Positions 24,300 to 37,300 of a stretch of DNA of 64,000 bases are shown here, piece after piece. Each line of letters starts with the position of its first letter. Positions within the stretch are counted from its first letter, which is position 1. Position numbers and translations under genes: made by a program. The notes beneath the pieces were generated by a model. The model did no database searches. It was not told the origin of the DNA and saw nothing but the letters and a program-made list of their open reading frames with translations. Source of the stretch: Mytilus trossulus (Eukaryota; Mollusca; Bivalvia; Mytilida; Mytilidae); assembly GCF_036588685.1 (NCBI RefSeq), contig NC_086373.1, forward strand, positions 52,769,164 through 52,833,163. Direction: 5' to 3'.

Positions 24300-24640
24300 C
24301 TTTATAAGCATATTGAATACATACTGATGATCGTAGTACGTGATGAGCGTGGCCAGCTTTGGACATGTTCAAAACAATCGTGGCGTGGTCGTGGCGAAAT
24401 CACGTCGTAGTAGAAGCGTAGTGAGAGCGCACTTAGGTCGTAGTAAGATCGCACAGGTCGCTGTGCCATCGTAGCGAGAGTGTACCGAAAGCGCGTAGAA
24501 GCGTAATGAGGACGTAGTAGCATCGTGAAAGCAAAGAACATTTACATTTTCATGCTGCTCATACCGCAACCTCACCACGATCTGCATTTATTTTAGATCG
24601 CGGTGAGCATAATGTGGTCGTGATCTAGTGGAACTGGGGC
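24300..24640. repeat. GC-richer low-complexity repeat
   Basis: Irregular reiteration of CGTAGTA, CGTAGCGAGAG and related words, in contrast to the AT-rich surroundings. Two overlapping minus frames here are by-products of the repeat. Confidence 0.65.
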
Positions 24641-24892
24641 TTAAGTATTGCAACTGCAAATTATTTTTAGATTCATTTGTTAGACAACTAACACTGTTTT
24701 CATTTACTCAAAGACAGAGGGAATCCTTTACAGGGTATCTCGTATCTTATCCGATCAGTTCATCGGTGTCATTCCCTATTATTAGCGACCAATGTGCAAT
24801 CAGCTGTAACAATCTTCAAAGTTTACTTTTGATTTTGCAAAATTACATGAACATAAATGTCGAATACAATGAACTGTTTGCAAATAGACAAT

Positions 24893-26108
24893 GTTTCAGT
24901 TCACTGATTGAGATTAAGTTAGTGTATTTGAATTATTAGTTATTTAATTTTGTTATACCACCCATACATTGTTGGCTGCTTTGTTGGAGGGTACTTGAAT
25001 TTTATTTTTCTATCCTAGAAATTGGAGAAGTACATTTCTATAGTTGTCGAAATGCAATATGCGAATTTCGACAATATTGAGCCATTTATTTTATAAAATA
25101 GGAATGAGTTTACTTTTTGGTAGGAAGTATGTCTCATATATAGACTTACATTTGTACATCTTAACTTAGACATTGATGATCGGTCGAGAATGAAACTTTT
25201 GAACGCAAGACATGATTTCACAAGTTCCTAATTGTGCACTATTCAATTTCTATGTAGGACCATTTCAGCCTCACATGCACATTAAGTGTGTATCTCCATT
25301 TTGATACGATTTCAAGAGATAACATATCCTAATGTATTTTTCATACTGCAATAAGACTCATTATAATCTTTTGATAACTGCAATAAGACTCAGTATAATT
25401 TTTTGATAACTGCATTAACTCATTATAATCTTTAGATAACTGCAATAAGACTCATTATAATCTTTACAACTGGTGAAATACAAATGATGTATATGATTAC
25501 AGTTCCACCTTTCATTACCGACTAAGTATAACCTGCATTTTAACTTTAAACGATCGAGATGTTTTTGCTGAATGTGTCAATTGGCTGTATATTATCATTC
25601 AAAAGCATTTGATTCATACTCTGGTTTTGATATGTTTTGGTATGTTTTTGTTAGCCTTTCGAGAGAACTTATATCATGTTAAAATATGGGTTTAATTTCA
25701 CGCTTGAGAAGAAATTAGCATACGACTAAGGCCAGGTGAAAATTTCCAACAAATACATGGCTTGTGTGAATTATTTTTGACTTGATATATAGGAAGTGAT
25801 TTTGACATGTTAATGTAGAGTATCGATATTTGCAAGTGAAGAATGCTGTACTGCTTTTTTAATGTGAAAAAAGTAATGCGATATTGTTCGTTGTCTTAGT
25901 TTTCCAAAGATGATTTTTCATAGTCTGTTTTTAAACCATTTTTATCTTCAGTAAATGCTTTACTGAGAAATAAAATTCAAGTTCCCGCAATTTGTTTTGT
26001 GTTCGTTTCGGCCAACAAAGCAGCCAACAATGTATGGGTGGTATGACGAAAAATTAAATAACTGATAATTCAAATACACTAACTTAATCTCAATCAGTGA
26101 ACTGAAAC
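24893..26108. mobile_element. Foldback element with about 95-base arms
   Basis: Arms 24893-24987 and 26012-26108 are inverted and nearly identical (GTTTCAGTTCACTGATTGAG at the outer end, TTGGCTGCTTTGTTGG at the inner end). The 1 kb core has no transposase and includes a tandem array. Confidence 0.88.
25349..25468. repeat. Tandem array, about 32-base unit
   Basis: Roughly four copies of a unit containing CTGCAATAAGACTCATTATA then ATCTTTTGATAA, with small changes, inside the foldback element. Confidence 0.85.
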
Positions 26109-27899
26109 TGATTTGTTACTTTCATTCAAAGGTCGTTGACTTTGATTTAATCAACTAATACGTGTGCACCAATGACCATTATCGATGTAGGTATCATTTA
26201 CAGAAGATGTCAAAACGATTAAACAGGTGAAATCCATGGGAGGAGGCCATTTAAAAAAGAAAAGAACATCTCACACCACATCTTCCTATATCTATGTGCA
26301 TACACCCTCACAAACAGCTATAATGTTACTATTAGTAGCGAGTTATAGGATTAATGTCCAGAAGACAACAGCCTACCTTCAAATATAGATAAACATAAAA
26401 ATCAAATACAAGTAAATGTTAATATGAACGTTTCATAGTTGACACTTTATATCAAGCAGTAGACATTACAAATGTAAAAAAGAAAGAGAACAAACAATTT
26501 GCACTCAAAGATAAAACAGATAGCTTGGATGTTTTTTTGAAAATCAATTTTAAAATCAAACCGTTTTTGTCACTGATATAGCTGTAAAATGGAAAATAGG
26601 GGCTATGAATGTGTCTGCTGAGAAGCGGCGTTCAGGTGTGTCTCACTCATGAATCCGCTCTTAAGCTATACTTATAGATCAACTAGTATATTGTTTTGTT
26701 CATTTACATACACATTTTGACATTTAAATATATATCCAGAAATTGAATTTACAATCTTTCATATCATATATTCTGCATTAAATAATGACGATTGAACATA
26801 AACATGCAAGGAAGATTTATGATTGTTTGTCACTCAGAGTCCAATGGCAAATATTTCATAAATGTTTGGAACAAAAACACAATTACTCCTTCAATCTGGT
26901 CGTAGTATATGATTATCTGTCGTACGTTATTAATTCCTATATTGCACGAAAACTTAAGTTAATGTTTGTCGTTACGTGCAGTCTTTCATAGGCAAACATT
27001 ACGATGAAAGAAAAATCGACTTTCCATGACGCTTGGATTAAAATTAATAAATATGTCAAAATAAAGTACAGAAATGTATACCTATATAGCTTAAACGAAT
27101 CTTGTGTATAATTCGTCAAGCGTACGTACCGTACCATTCATCAAATTGTAAAAAAAACTCTAATATTAAGTGATGCGTGAGTGTTATGAATACAATATTT
27201 GTTATTAATAAAGAAAGAGCAATGAAATTATTTATTCAGTTTATTGAATTTGATAAAAGTTAGTTCATACATAGGCGTCTGCCTATAAGCAAGTTAAAAT
27301 AGTTTTGTGCATGAGGTAAATATGACTTGTGTTATGTTCATTGGGATCAATAGCTGTCTCATACTGATTCACTGCATTTACATTACATTATTACATTAAG
27401 GAATACCATTACCCTGGTACAATTATAATGCATGCCAATTTAAGTTTTTAATATATTTTATGCTTTAAGCTCACAATAACGTTCGTCCTTAGAAGTGCAT
27501 ACCTAAATAGTTGCATTTATCTATACTTTTTATTGGTGGATTGTAAAGATGGAAAACACCGTAAAGCCAACTTGACGGGTAGGTTTTTACATTTTTTACA
27601 TTTTTTTTTATTATTATATTTTTTATTTGATCAGCTAATTCTAAGAATAAATAGTTCAACTGTTATGGTATTCTTGTAGTTCAACAAACATAAACAAATC
27701 CTGGTCCGTTTTTCAACGAATAAATCTGATGACAAGCGGAAAATTTAATAATTTAAAATTACTCATGGCCGTAAACTATTTTTTTGTATCAGATGAGCGG
27801 ATTTTAATTCGGAATTGATCAATGTAAAATTCCTTTGCTTTTTCTAATTCTTAGTAATAAGATATTTGCGATTGTATTTGATGGAATTAAACATATTAA
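26109..27899. other. Spacer between genes, nothing recognised
   Basis: AT-rich sequence with no supported exon; overlapping frames at 26785-27137 on both strands show no domain. Confidence 0.4.
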
Positions 27900-28040
27900 G
27901 TTATTGTTACTCAGTCTTTAGTTTTCTATGTTGTGTTGTTTTGTGTTCTGTTGTTTGTTTTTTTTCCGTTTTAAGACAGTCATGGTGTTGTCGGTATATT
28001 TTCAACGCATGCATTTTAATGTCCACCTGATATATACATA
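27900..28040 (+). repeat. Small retroelement-derived fragment
   Basis: The stretch TTACTCAGTCTTTAGTTTTC through TGGTGTTGTCGG resembles 3' sequence of the retroelement family seen elsewhere in the window. Inverted relatives occur at about 47500-47590 and 57280-57345. Confidence 0.4.
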
Positions 28041-28109
28041 CGCCTCCCTGTTGTACTTAACTAGAAAGCGTTTGTCCGTACAGATAATATAAGAAGATAA
28101 TGTGGTTTG

Positions 28110-28390
28110 TACGATTGCTAATGAAATAATCTCCATAAGAGACAAAGACACGAAAATTAACAACTATATGTCACTGTACTATTTTTAAAAATTAGAACAG
28201 CCCATACCGCATAATCATTTATAAAAGGGACCGAAATAACAAATATTAAACATTTCAAACGAGAAAACTAATGGTCTCATTTTTTTTTTTAAATAATGAA
28301 CGGACAAAATATTGTTACACAGCAACAAAAGACAATCCTGAATTTCAGGCTTTTAATATGGGACAGGCATATACAGAATGTGTTTGAGGG
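28110..28390 (-). repeat. Inverted copy of retroelement 3' tail
   Basis: The complement matches the tail at 39400-39750 (GTGACATATAGTTGTTAAT, CATACCGCATAATC read inverted). It is the only minus-strand copy I found of this tail. Confidence 0.7.
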
Positions 28391-28539
28391 GCTGTTGGAA
28401 AAGTCTTAATTCATTAGACAACATAGATATACATCTACAAAAAACAAACAAAATGGACGAAAAGGAGTTCTTCTACATCTACACCAAAAAAAATACACTA
28501 TTTACAAATCTGCGATAACTCACAGTACTGAAAAGTAAA

Positions 28540-29010
28540 ATCACACAAAGACTGAACTCCGAGGAAAATGTAAAACGGAAAGTCTCTAATCAAATGGTAA
28601 AACTGAAACTCATCAAACGAATGGATAAAATATTTCATATTCCTGACTTGTTACAGGCATTTTTCTATTTAGAAAATGGTGGAATGAACCCGGTTTTATA
28701 GCTAGCTAAATCGCTCACTTGTATGACAGTCGTATCAAATTCCATTATATTGGCAACGACGCCTGCACAAAACAAACAGACATAATTGGTACATGGAAAC
28801 ATGTCAATAATACAGCAGTCAACATTCTTGTATAATCCTAATTACTAGAAAAAACCACATACAAACATATTACAAAGACAAACAAAATGGCATACATATC
28901 AAGTATATTAGTAAAGATTTAAGACCAGAATACTAGTACACAAATTTAACATACTAGTACAATGACCAAATGACGGGATGTATAAGTACAGAGTCAAGTC
29001 ATATCTATAA
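28540..29010 (+). repeat. Interspersed repeat family R1, copy
   Basis: It has the family marks CTGAACTCCGAGGAAAATG, CTGACTTGTTACAGGCATTT and TATAGCTAGCTAAATCG. The frame at 28908-29219 (minus) overlaps it and is not a gene. Confidence 0.75.
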
Positions 29011-29489
29011 CGAAGAAAGATATACTCCAAGCATATATCAAAACAAAAAGACGAGCAACAATCATGTTTTCTAAGTAACACCAAAAGGCTTATAGACAAA
29101 GCACGATAGAAAAATGAAAGACAAGAATACGAGAACATCTTTAGAGTGTACAAGTACCACAAGTAACTTAATACCAATAAAAACAAACAAGTGTTTAACA
29201 AAGATGCACCAAAAGTCATAAATTAAGTGTAACAAACTCATTCATTGCCTTCTTATTTTTTAATATTAATCATGTATGTTTATTCAAAAACGACTGAAAA
29301 GTTTCAAACACTTGGAAACAATGGCATGATAAATGACAGCCAGCTCAAAATTAATAACAACTAACAATAAAATAATTATTTATCCAAGACAAAAAGTCTT
29401 TATATACAGGATCACACTGATTACTTAACAAGTTGTATTTTTCCAGAGATTAAGGTAATCCATCCTTAAGTTAAAGAATTGAGAATATA

Positions 29490-29660
29490 AATAGGGATTG
29501 TGTAAAAAATACAACAACCCGACCACATCAAAACATGTACAACAGCAGAAGGTCACTAACAGATCTCCAATGTAGCGAGAAATTCTCGCACCCGGAGTCG
29601 TCCTTCAGCTGGCCCCTAAACAAATATATACTAGTTCAGTGATAATGAACCCCATACGTC
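29490..29660 (-). repeat. Interspersed repeat family R2, inverted copy
   Basis: It contains GCGAGAAATTCTCGCACCCG and GGAGTCGTCCTTCAGCTGGC. It matches in complement the copies at 46450-46630 and 60100-60220. Confidence 0.75.
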
Positions 29661-30410
29661 ATACGCACGTTAAAATTCAATTCATAAGAAGTCCAAGTCT
29701 GATGTCAGAAGATGTTACCAAAGAAAATAAACAGAATGACAATAATACATAAATAATAACAGACTACTAGCTGTAATCTGACATGCCAGCTCCAGACTTC
29801 AATTAAACTGATTGAAAGATTATGATCTCAACATATGAATATTAGGCACAATCCTTCCCGTTAGGGGTTTATTATATATCATGGCATCAGAACATATATG
29901 CCCTTCACCATGAAATTATAGACCGTTAATCCAAATCATGCAAAACAGATCACATCGATACAGGCAATTAGTAGACTAGATCCACTATGACATGGTAATG
30001 GTTGCAAAAAAATAGTTTTCTTATTTTTGTATTGATTTGGGAGGTTTCTTTATTAAAATGCAATATTTTTTTATTTAATTGGTATAACTTGTCATTTTGA
30101 TCAAATATTAAAAAAACGGAGAACTTAATATATGTTTATTGTGTTGACAGACCACAATAAGTTCGCGCTAAATGATATTATCATATGGAAAAGGGATATA
30201 ATATACGATCGGATGATACAAGAAAATCATTCATTGTTATCTATTAATAAATAGAATCAATAAGTTATATTTTCCGTTTGCTCTTTTTAATTCTATAAAC
30301 ACACTTTTTTTCAGGTATATTTGCATGCTAAAAAGCTAATTAAACAAAAGTTCTACACTTCTCTAGACAAATACATGATCAAATGTAATACAGTGGGATA
30401 AGCAGGAAAG
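29661..30410 (+). promoter_or_regulatory. Upstream region of gene B
   Basis: It should hold the promoter or a 5' untranslated exon and intron. A strong T-rich acceptor ending CAG at 30312-30314 lies 97 bases before the ATG. No TATA box can be assigned with confidence in such AT-rich DNA. Confidence 0.35.
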
Positions 30411-31361
30411 ATGTATTTGCTGGTTCTGATAGTAACCGTACTTGTCACTGAATTAAGATGTTTTTATTCAAAACCAGTGTACATAAATCATGATGAGAAA
30501 TTTCGGAATATAGCTGTTACATCAGACTTTGTTTACATCGGCGGCAATAGTAAAATAATTAAGCTCAATTCATCCTTGATTCAATTAGACCAGAAATATG
30601 TTTCTCTGGAAGGTAGGAACTCCGTTTACGACGAAAACTGGTTGTTGACTACTGATAACAATGCCTCTTTAATTGTTTGTAATTATGACTCAAAATACAA
30701 CACATTGTGTTTGAAACTCAAACTAAATCTTAGTGTTGTTACTTCTGATTTGAATCTAAGAAGTAATAAACCATCGGCTAAATATTTACTCACTACATTT
30801 GAATCATCAAACGTTTTAATAATAGCATCTTCAAAGTGTTTATCGTATGATTTTAACAAACACTGCCATGCTGTATCAACGTATTACTTAGATAGTTTTT
30901 TACATGGAAGTACACAAAATCCAGATTATATTGTCGACTATCTACAACAAGAGAAGCATGTTACTTTTAGAGCTGTTCTAGACATAAAGAAGTTTGTTTA
31001 TTTTCTGTTTAATACAGAAGATGGACATTCAAAATTAGGGAAAATGTGTACAAGTGATACTGACAGTAGAACTAACTCATTTGAAGACATCCCTATCGTA
31101 TGTGCACATGATGGCAAAAACTACACACTGGCCCACGACGCTATTCACTGGAAGGACTACCTGTTTGTTGCTTTTAGTAATGATTCGATAAATGTAATCT
31201 GCAAATACAAGATGCAACATGTAGCAGAAAAGTTTATGAAATCCAGAAAAAAAAGATTAGAATGTCCATATAATACTAAAAATACATACTTCAGAAGGCA
31301 GACAATAGCAGACTGGTGTTTCAATGAAACGTCGAGAGTCTGTCAATATGCCTTGAAATAT
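30411..31361 (+). CDS. Gene B exon B1: signal peptide and N-terminal Sema domain
   Basis: This is the largest exon, 317 residues, ending in phase 0 at a GTAAGT donor; the frame continues past the donor only by chance. Residues 2-13 (YLLVLIVTVLVT) form a signal-peptide core. FRNIAVTSDFVYIGGNSKII is the typical first blade of a plexin or MET Sema propeller, and paired cysteines follow. N-glycosylation sequons include NSS, NAS, NLS, NYT, NDS and NET. A basic RKKR at residues 279-282 fits the furin pattern R-x-K/R-R. The ATG is preceded by GGAAAG and is the first in the frame; a T-rich acceptor (CAG at 30312-30314) suggests an upstream untranslated exon. Confidence 0.92.
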
Positions 31362-34300
31362 GTAAGTAAAAGTATATGTCCTCTTCATTTCATAATCATA
31401 ACACATGACATGAATATGTTGAATGTATATAACAGCATGAAAGACATTACATTTTCTATTGATATGACATCATGCACTTTATTAAAAGAAATGTATATAT
31501 AAACGACTCATTAATTAATAATATAAGTACATACAGAGAGAGAAGCCTATAAAAACCAACATAGAACTATATATATGTGAGAGTCAACTCCAAATCAATC
31601 CTTATATTTGTGTACCGTGCCTACGTGACTCTGTTGACCTTTACTTATACAAATTTAAAAAAAAAAATCATATATACGGTAGACTTTTAGAACTTAGTCA
31701 TGACTTTGGACAGGCACATATATAATGTTGCGTAGTAAAAATGCTAGTGAGAGGTAAACCCTCTCCTGAGATGAGACCAATACGTATAAATAAACTGTAC
31801 AAATCAATGGGAAAGGGTTTGCTTCATCAAATCGGCACAGACAAAAAATATCATTGCAAAATAATACACCCCTGCCCCCCCCCCCCCCTTCCGCCAAAAA
31901 AAAATAAAAATAAAAACTAAACAAACAAAAGGTACCACACAACCATTTGATAGTTAAATTCTTTTTAGTTTGGCCTTCACCAAATGTTCAAGGACAAGTT
32001 TTTTTTACAAGTATTTATTCTCAATTTTCTCTTTATTTTAAATGTTAGAATATTCATTTATATATGGTGAAAAAAAAAAAGATGAGTTATTGACCACAAT
32101 ATGCAAAACATAGAAAAATAAATATTTTAATATTGACTGCAAGAGATTGTAGGCTTCTACAAACACTCTTTAACACGAATAACTTACCATGGAATATACT
32201 GATACCCAGTTATTTCGAACATATAATTCCTTTTGATTTATTTCACATGAAAACTTATTTTGTCAAACTGTTTTACTTGTTCCTTCTCTCAAAATCACAA
32301 GGCGAAAAACGACCCCTTAATCACGTTTGGATTTAACATGAATTCATTATTTTCCAAAAACATAAGTATAAAAAAAAATTCGAAAAAAAATTCAAGAGGA
32401 GACCACTGTGTTTTCCTAAAACCATTTATATCTTTCTTAACATCGGCTCTTGTCATTAAACCTCAGGACATTACGTTAAACGTTGGACATTTAACAGGGT
32501 CATTATAAAGATAGCAATTACTTAACACATACATTAACCATATGCAAAAAAAAAAAAATAAATGTGTAAATGTTGTGAACTGTATTTCTGTTGGTATAAA
32601 AAGTGCCTTAATATTTAATTGTTTGAACAAATTTAATTATTTATGTCTATAGAACACCATCAGAGCTATTGCATTTAAAACGGAATATATATCTTTTTTT
32701 ATAGCACCACACAAATACTCAATATAACATACCTTTGTGCATCTTTCAGACTGAGCATCCTTGTCCAGAGTTGACTGACGTAGACGACGGATTTTGTAAT
32801 ACTATCTTGTTTGGGTCCGTAGAAGGAGCCTTGCCTTTAACGGAAGATGCGATAATTTACAGCAAAGAGAGTGAAAAAATTGGTGCCATAGTTAAACTGG
32901 GTATTCAAAGTTTTTTTACCCACTCAATAATTTTTGCTGGAACCACAACGGGAAAGATTGGTAAAGTATGTAATCTGATTTCTCTTATTTAAGCAAAGTA
33001 ATACCTTTCAATATAGGTTATCAACAGTTGGTTTCCTTGAAATTTAATTGGTTGCAACGAAAATTGGCGATATTACCTAAAAATGTATCTTTGCGAATAA
33101 TTTTAAACGAGATAAAGTTTGTCTATAAATCTATTGAGAGACAGATCATTCAACTTCCTTAATTTATTTTAGACGAGTTTTCGTTTTCACTGTTGACCTG
33201 CGCCATGTCGTATCATACTCGATGCATTGGTTAATAGATATAAAAATATGTAGTATGAGTGCAAATGTTTTCCTCATTTAAATACCTATGAGGCAAACTT
33301 TAACATTTATACATTTAGAAAAAATATTTAAGAAAACAACCTGATTCAGCTGTTATCTTTCTTGACATTAATATTTTGGTTTATCATTCGTATATAGCTG
33401 CACAGAACAGGTGAAATTAATAATATGAGTATACAGAAATGACGCCAGATGAGAATACCTCTGTGTATAAGGATGTACTTAGGTGAGGTTAGGTAAAATT
33501 TTAGAAATTAAGAAATTAAAATTGGCACTGTAAGCTGGTATAGCATCTATTAAGGGCAAAGATAAGCTAAAAATATTGACAGGTCATGGACCTCCTTTTC
33601 GAAATATTTGAGAATTAAAATATAGTGGGAAAAGGTTGACGCTGATTTTTAGCTTATATTTGCATTGGTATTGTTTGGGTCTCAAAACAAAATAAAAAAA
33701 TTAAGAATCTTCTAAAATTTTGCTAAAAGACCTTTCGTGCGCTATTAATTCTTATGTAAAAAAATAAATAGGTGTTATGGGGCAAAATATTGTACATTGT
33801 ATTGTATGGAAAAACACCAAGGAGTCCGAACGTTTGACACAAATTAAAAAACCTCACTTAAGTACATCCTTAAGGACTTTAAAGGACACATTGCATAGAC
33901 TATTCACATCCAGATACAGAGAAAACAAAAAAGTGTCTTATATTTTTTCTTTGTCAATAAATAGGAAATTCCTTTATATCAATACACCATTTCTTTATTT
34001 AGGCTGGTTGGACAATATTTTACGAAATTAAAGTCGTCGTTAAGATCATTTTACCATGACCATTAATAACCGATTGCACGATATCATGATAAACAGTGCC
34101 TTTCATGCAGCCCAGGTTTTAAATTTATTTCAAAGTACGCAAATTCAGTCATTGTATTTTAGTAAAGCTGCGAAGAGGACACTTCTATTTTATTCCTCAT
34201 GGAATTTTAATGTCTTAAATTGCCAATCGATTATTCAGCTTTAGTAAAATGTGTGTCGTAAATATCAAATCTGGTACATATGACGTAAAAACAGCCTTGA

Positions 34301-37300
34301 CTGACGATACCCAACTTGCAATGAGTACCCCATTGATGATTCAAAAGATATATCTCATACCTAACCCCTTCTAAACATAATTTGGGAACGAAATTGGGAA
34401 AAACAGTTACTCTTGAGTTTCGTAAACTTAAAAGGCATTTTTAAAAAAGTCCTATATGTGAAGTACAATGCATATACAAATCGTTTAAATAGCACTGAAA
34501 AAGTATCGTGTTTAAACTAGCATTATTTGCACGTGCATTATATATGTATTTTAAAGCTACACCAGTAAAGCTACAGTTTAATACTTTAAATCAACCTGAT
34601 TTACTTTTTAAAGTCAAAGCGTAAGAAGATAGATTTTTTTGTTGAATATCTGCTTTTATCGAGATTTTAAGCCCGGATATTTGTCACACATTAACTGTTG
34701 TAGTTTCTAGTTATAGCTATAGGCCCTTATAATATAAGTGATAGCGAAGATCATTCGTATTTATTAGTAAGCTTATGTCTTGTTCAATTTACAATTTCTG
34801 AAGCCATATAAGCCTTATGTTTGGTTAATGGTAATAAGCTATGCTTTGTTTGATGTTTATTCGACATTACTACCATGAGTGCAAACTTGTTATATTAATA
34901 TAAAATGTGAGACATGACCGTTTCCGTAGAAATGAAACGGTAAACACGTTCAGATGATGTGTCGGCTGATACGACCTGGACATTGCTGACATTTTGACAA
35001 AAACACACATCAGTTCAAGGAAGACTCTATTCCTTTCAAACCGGCATATGCGGCCTGGTATGCCTTCCCTTCCTACACAATCAAATTTTTTACCGATTTA
35101 AAAAACAGAGAAGTGAATTAAGAAACCACCCAAAACATGAACATAATGCAGAATACTAGTGACAGAAACTGGGTAAAGAAAGAAAACAATGGCGTGAACT
35201 GGTATAAATCGTCTGTTATCCTGCCAATTCTAATTTTCCATTTACGTTATTCGTGGACTTTGCCACTTCTACAGCTACACAGCCAATTTTGCATAGGTAC
35301 TATTTTTGTACATTAAATCTGTAGAACTGAAAATTTACTTTTGATATTTAAAAGTACTATTTCTTTACTTTAAAATTATTGTACTATTTACGTACCTATA
35401 TTTTACAGTTCTTGATTTGTACTTAAAATTTTCGTATAACAATAATACCGAAAGCGATCACAATATTCCACATTTGAAAATCATAATTTTAAGAGATTTG
35501 AAATAGACATATTATCAAAATGCTGAAAATGTAACGTTGTAATGCCCGGGTCACACTGTCCCGATTTTTACGCTGATGGTAACACGAATATGGAAATTTT
35601 CACTTCTTCAATCCTACGGGGAAAACTTCGGGAAGGGTTCTAAATTTTTTAACATGTTAAAAAATCCCCGAAGGTGTGTCCGATCTTGAGGGTTCGTATT
35701 GAGTTCGTATCACCATCCTCACCATCGTGATGTAACAGGGAATGCATCTTTGAACATCGTATTTCATTCGTGTTTCCATCGTTTCCATCGGGCACTTTTG
35801 ACATTACGATGTCTACACGATTGAATCACGAAGCTACCCGAAGGTATAACGATGGCAACACGACTTCGTGAAGACCTCGTAATCCCGTCGTGTTGCCATC
35901 GAATAAAAGTACGAAGGCGACAAGATGGAACTACGACGGCAATAAATCCAGCTAAATCTAAGTTAATTTTCGCGCTGAAATACATTTAAAGTGCCATACG
36001 TGATATGCACTGGTCAGTCTAATACGACAGTTAAGAAAGACGTTCAGAAAACATGGAGCTCATATCGTAAGATTTCTATTAATTTAAATTTAACAAGAAC
36101 AGCAGCTATTACAGGCTTAGGATTTACTTTTACAAGTAAAATATTATTTTTTGTCAATTTTTCAAGTAACATAATGAAAATCATAAAAGGCGCCTCGTAC
36201 ACCAACACTGCAGGTACACGTATATAGGGAAACCAACTTTTTCTTCATAATTCTATTTTTTTATGTATCGTCTGAGTTGTTGTCACACGAATGTTAACTC
36301 CATAACCCTTTTGTTTTCTATATGTCATATTTTGCCGCATTTGTTGCTTTCCCTCTATCCTTTCTTTTGTCTATATTATTATGATATTCTCCTGAAAAGT
36401 GCTCTTTTTGAATAAAAGGGATCAACGAACCCATTACCTTACCTTTAAGATAGATCAGTAAACATGGGCATAACTATGGGTGATTATTCAGACTAGTGCA
36501 CATATTTTACAGTCCAAACAAGGCAATGCCGAGCGTGGCATCCCCTCGTATGTAACACATTGGGATACAAATATGGACACTATATTTGTATATGACACAT
36601 GCAGAAAATGGTAAATTGAATATGCATATTTGATACATAAACTATTTTTTTGGGAATCAACCAAAACATTCAGTAACTGGAAATACCTTTAATATTGTCT
36701 TTAGAACAAGCAGGTAAAAAACATAAGCAACCAATTTCCAGTGTTTTATGCTATTTCAAGGAGAAAAAACAAGTCCATCTGCATGACCTTGACCTTGGCC
36801 TTAAACGTAAAAATGTCAGATCATTACAAGGAGGAATTATATACCAAATGTGGTTAAAATCTTTTCAAGCATATTGGTTTCAGAGTGTCCACAAGGGTGA
36901 TAGTGCCTTGTATTACAACTGCCACTGTGACCTTGACATTTGAACTTTAAAGTCAATAGCGCTTAAGATATACTTAACTAGTATACCAAGTTTTGTGCAT
37001 TTTGGTTCTAGAGTTTCCATAACAATTTTATATACACGCAACTTACATGTAGTAGGCGAGGGGATAATAAACTAAGTTTTATCCTTCAAGCCCACGGTCT
37101 TCCGTCTTATGATTAAACAAAAATGAAATGTGCAATATAATGTTTATTCAATATTGATCAAATAATTAAAAACGCATGATGCATTCGGCATATAATTTAA
37201 ATGTATCGGAAGCTGTACACGACTACTTTTAGACATCGTATGGCCGTCGCGCCATGATCGTAATCCATCGTGGAGCCTTCGTAATCCATCGTGTAGCCTT

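Noticed and set aside
24302..24587. Two overlapping minus-strand frames rich in R, Y and T
   Set aside because: They arise from a low-complexity CGTAG-type repeat.
33319..33415. Open stretch after an AG at about 33318 that could follow B2 in frame (KKYLRKQPDSAVIFLD)
   Set aside because: The available donor ends it in phase 2, not phase 1, and the sequence does not resemble a Sema strand.
35764..36227. Frames on both strands near 36 kb
   Set aside because: Inside the nested inverted-repeat element; no transposase motif such as DDE or DDD spacing was seen.
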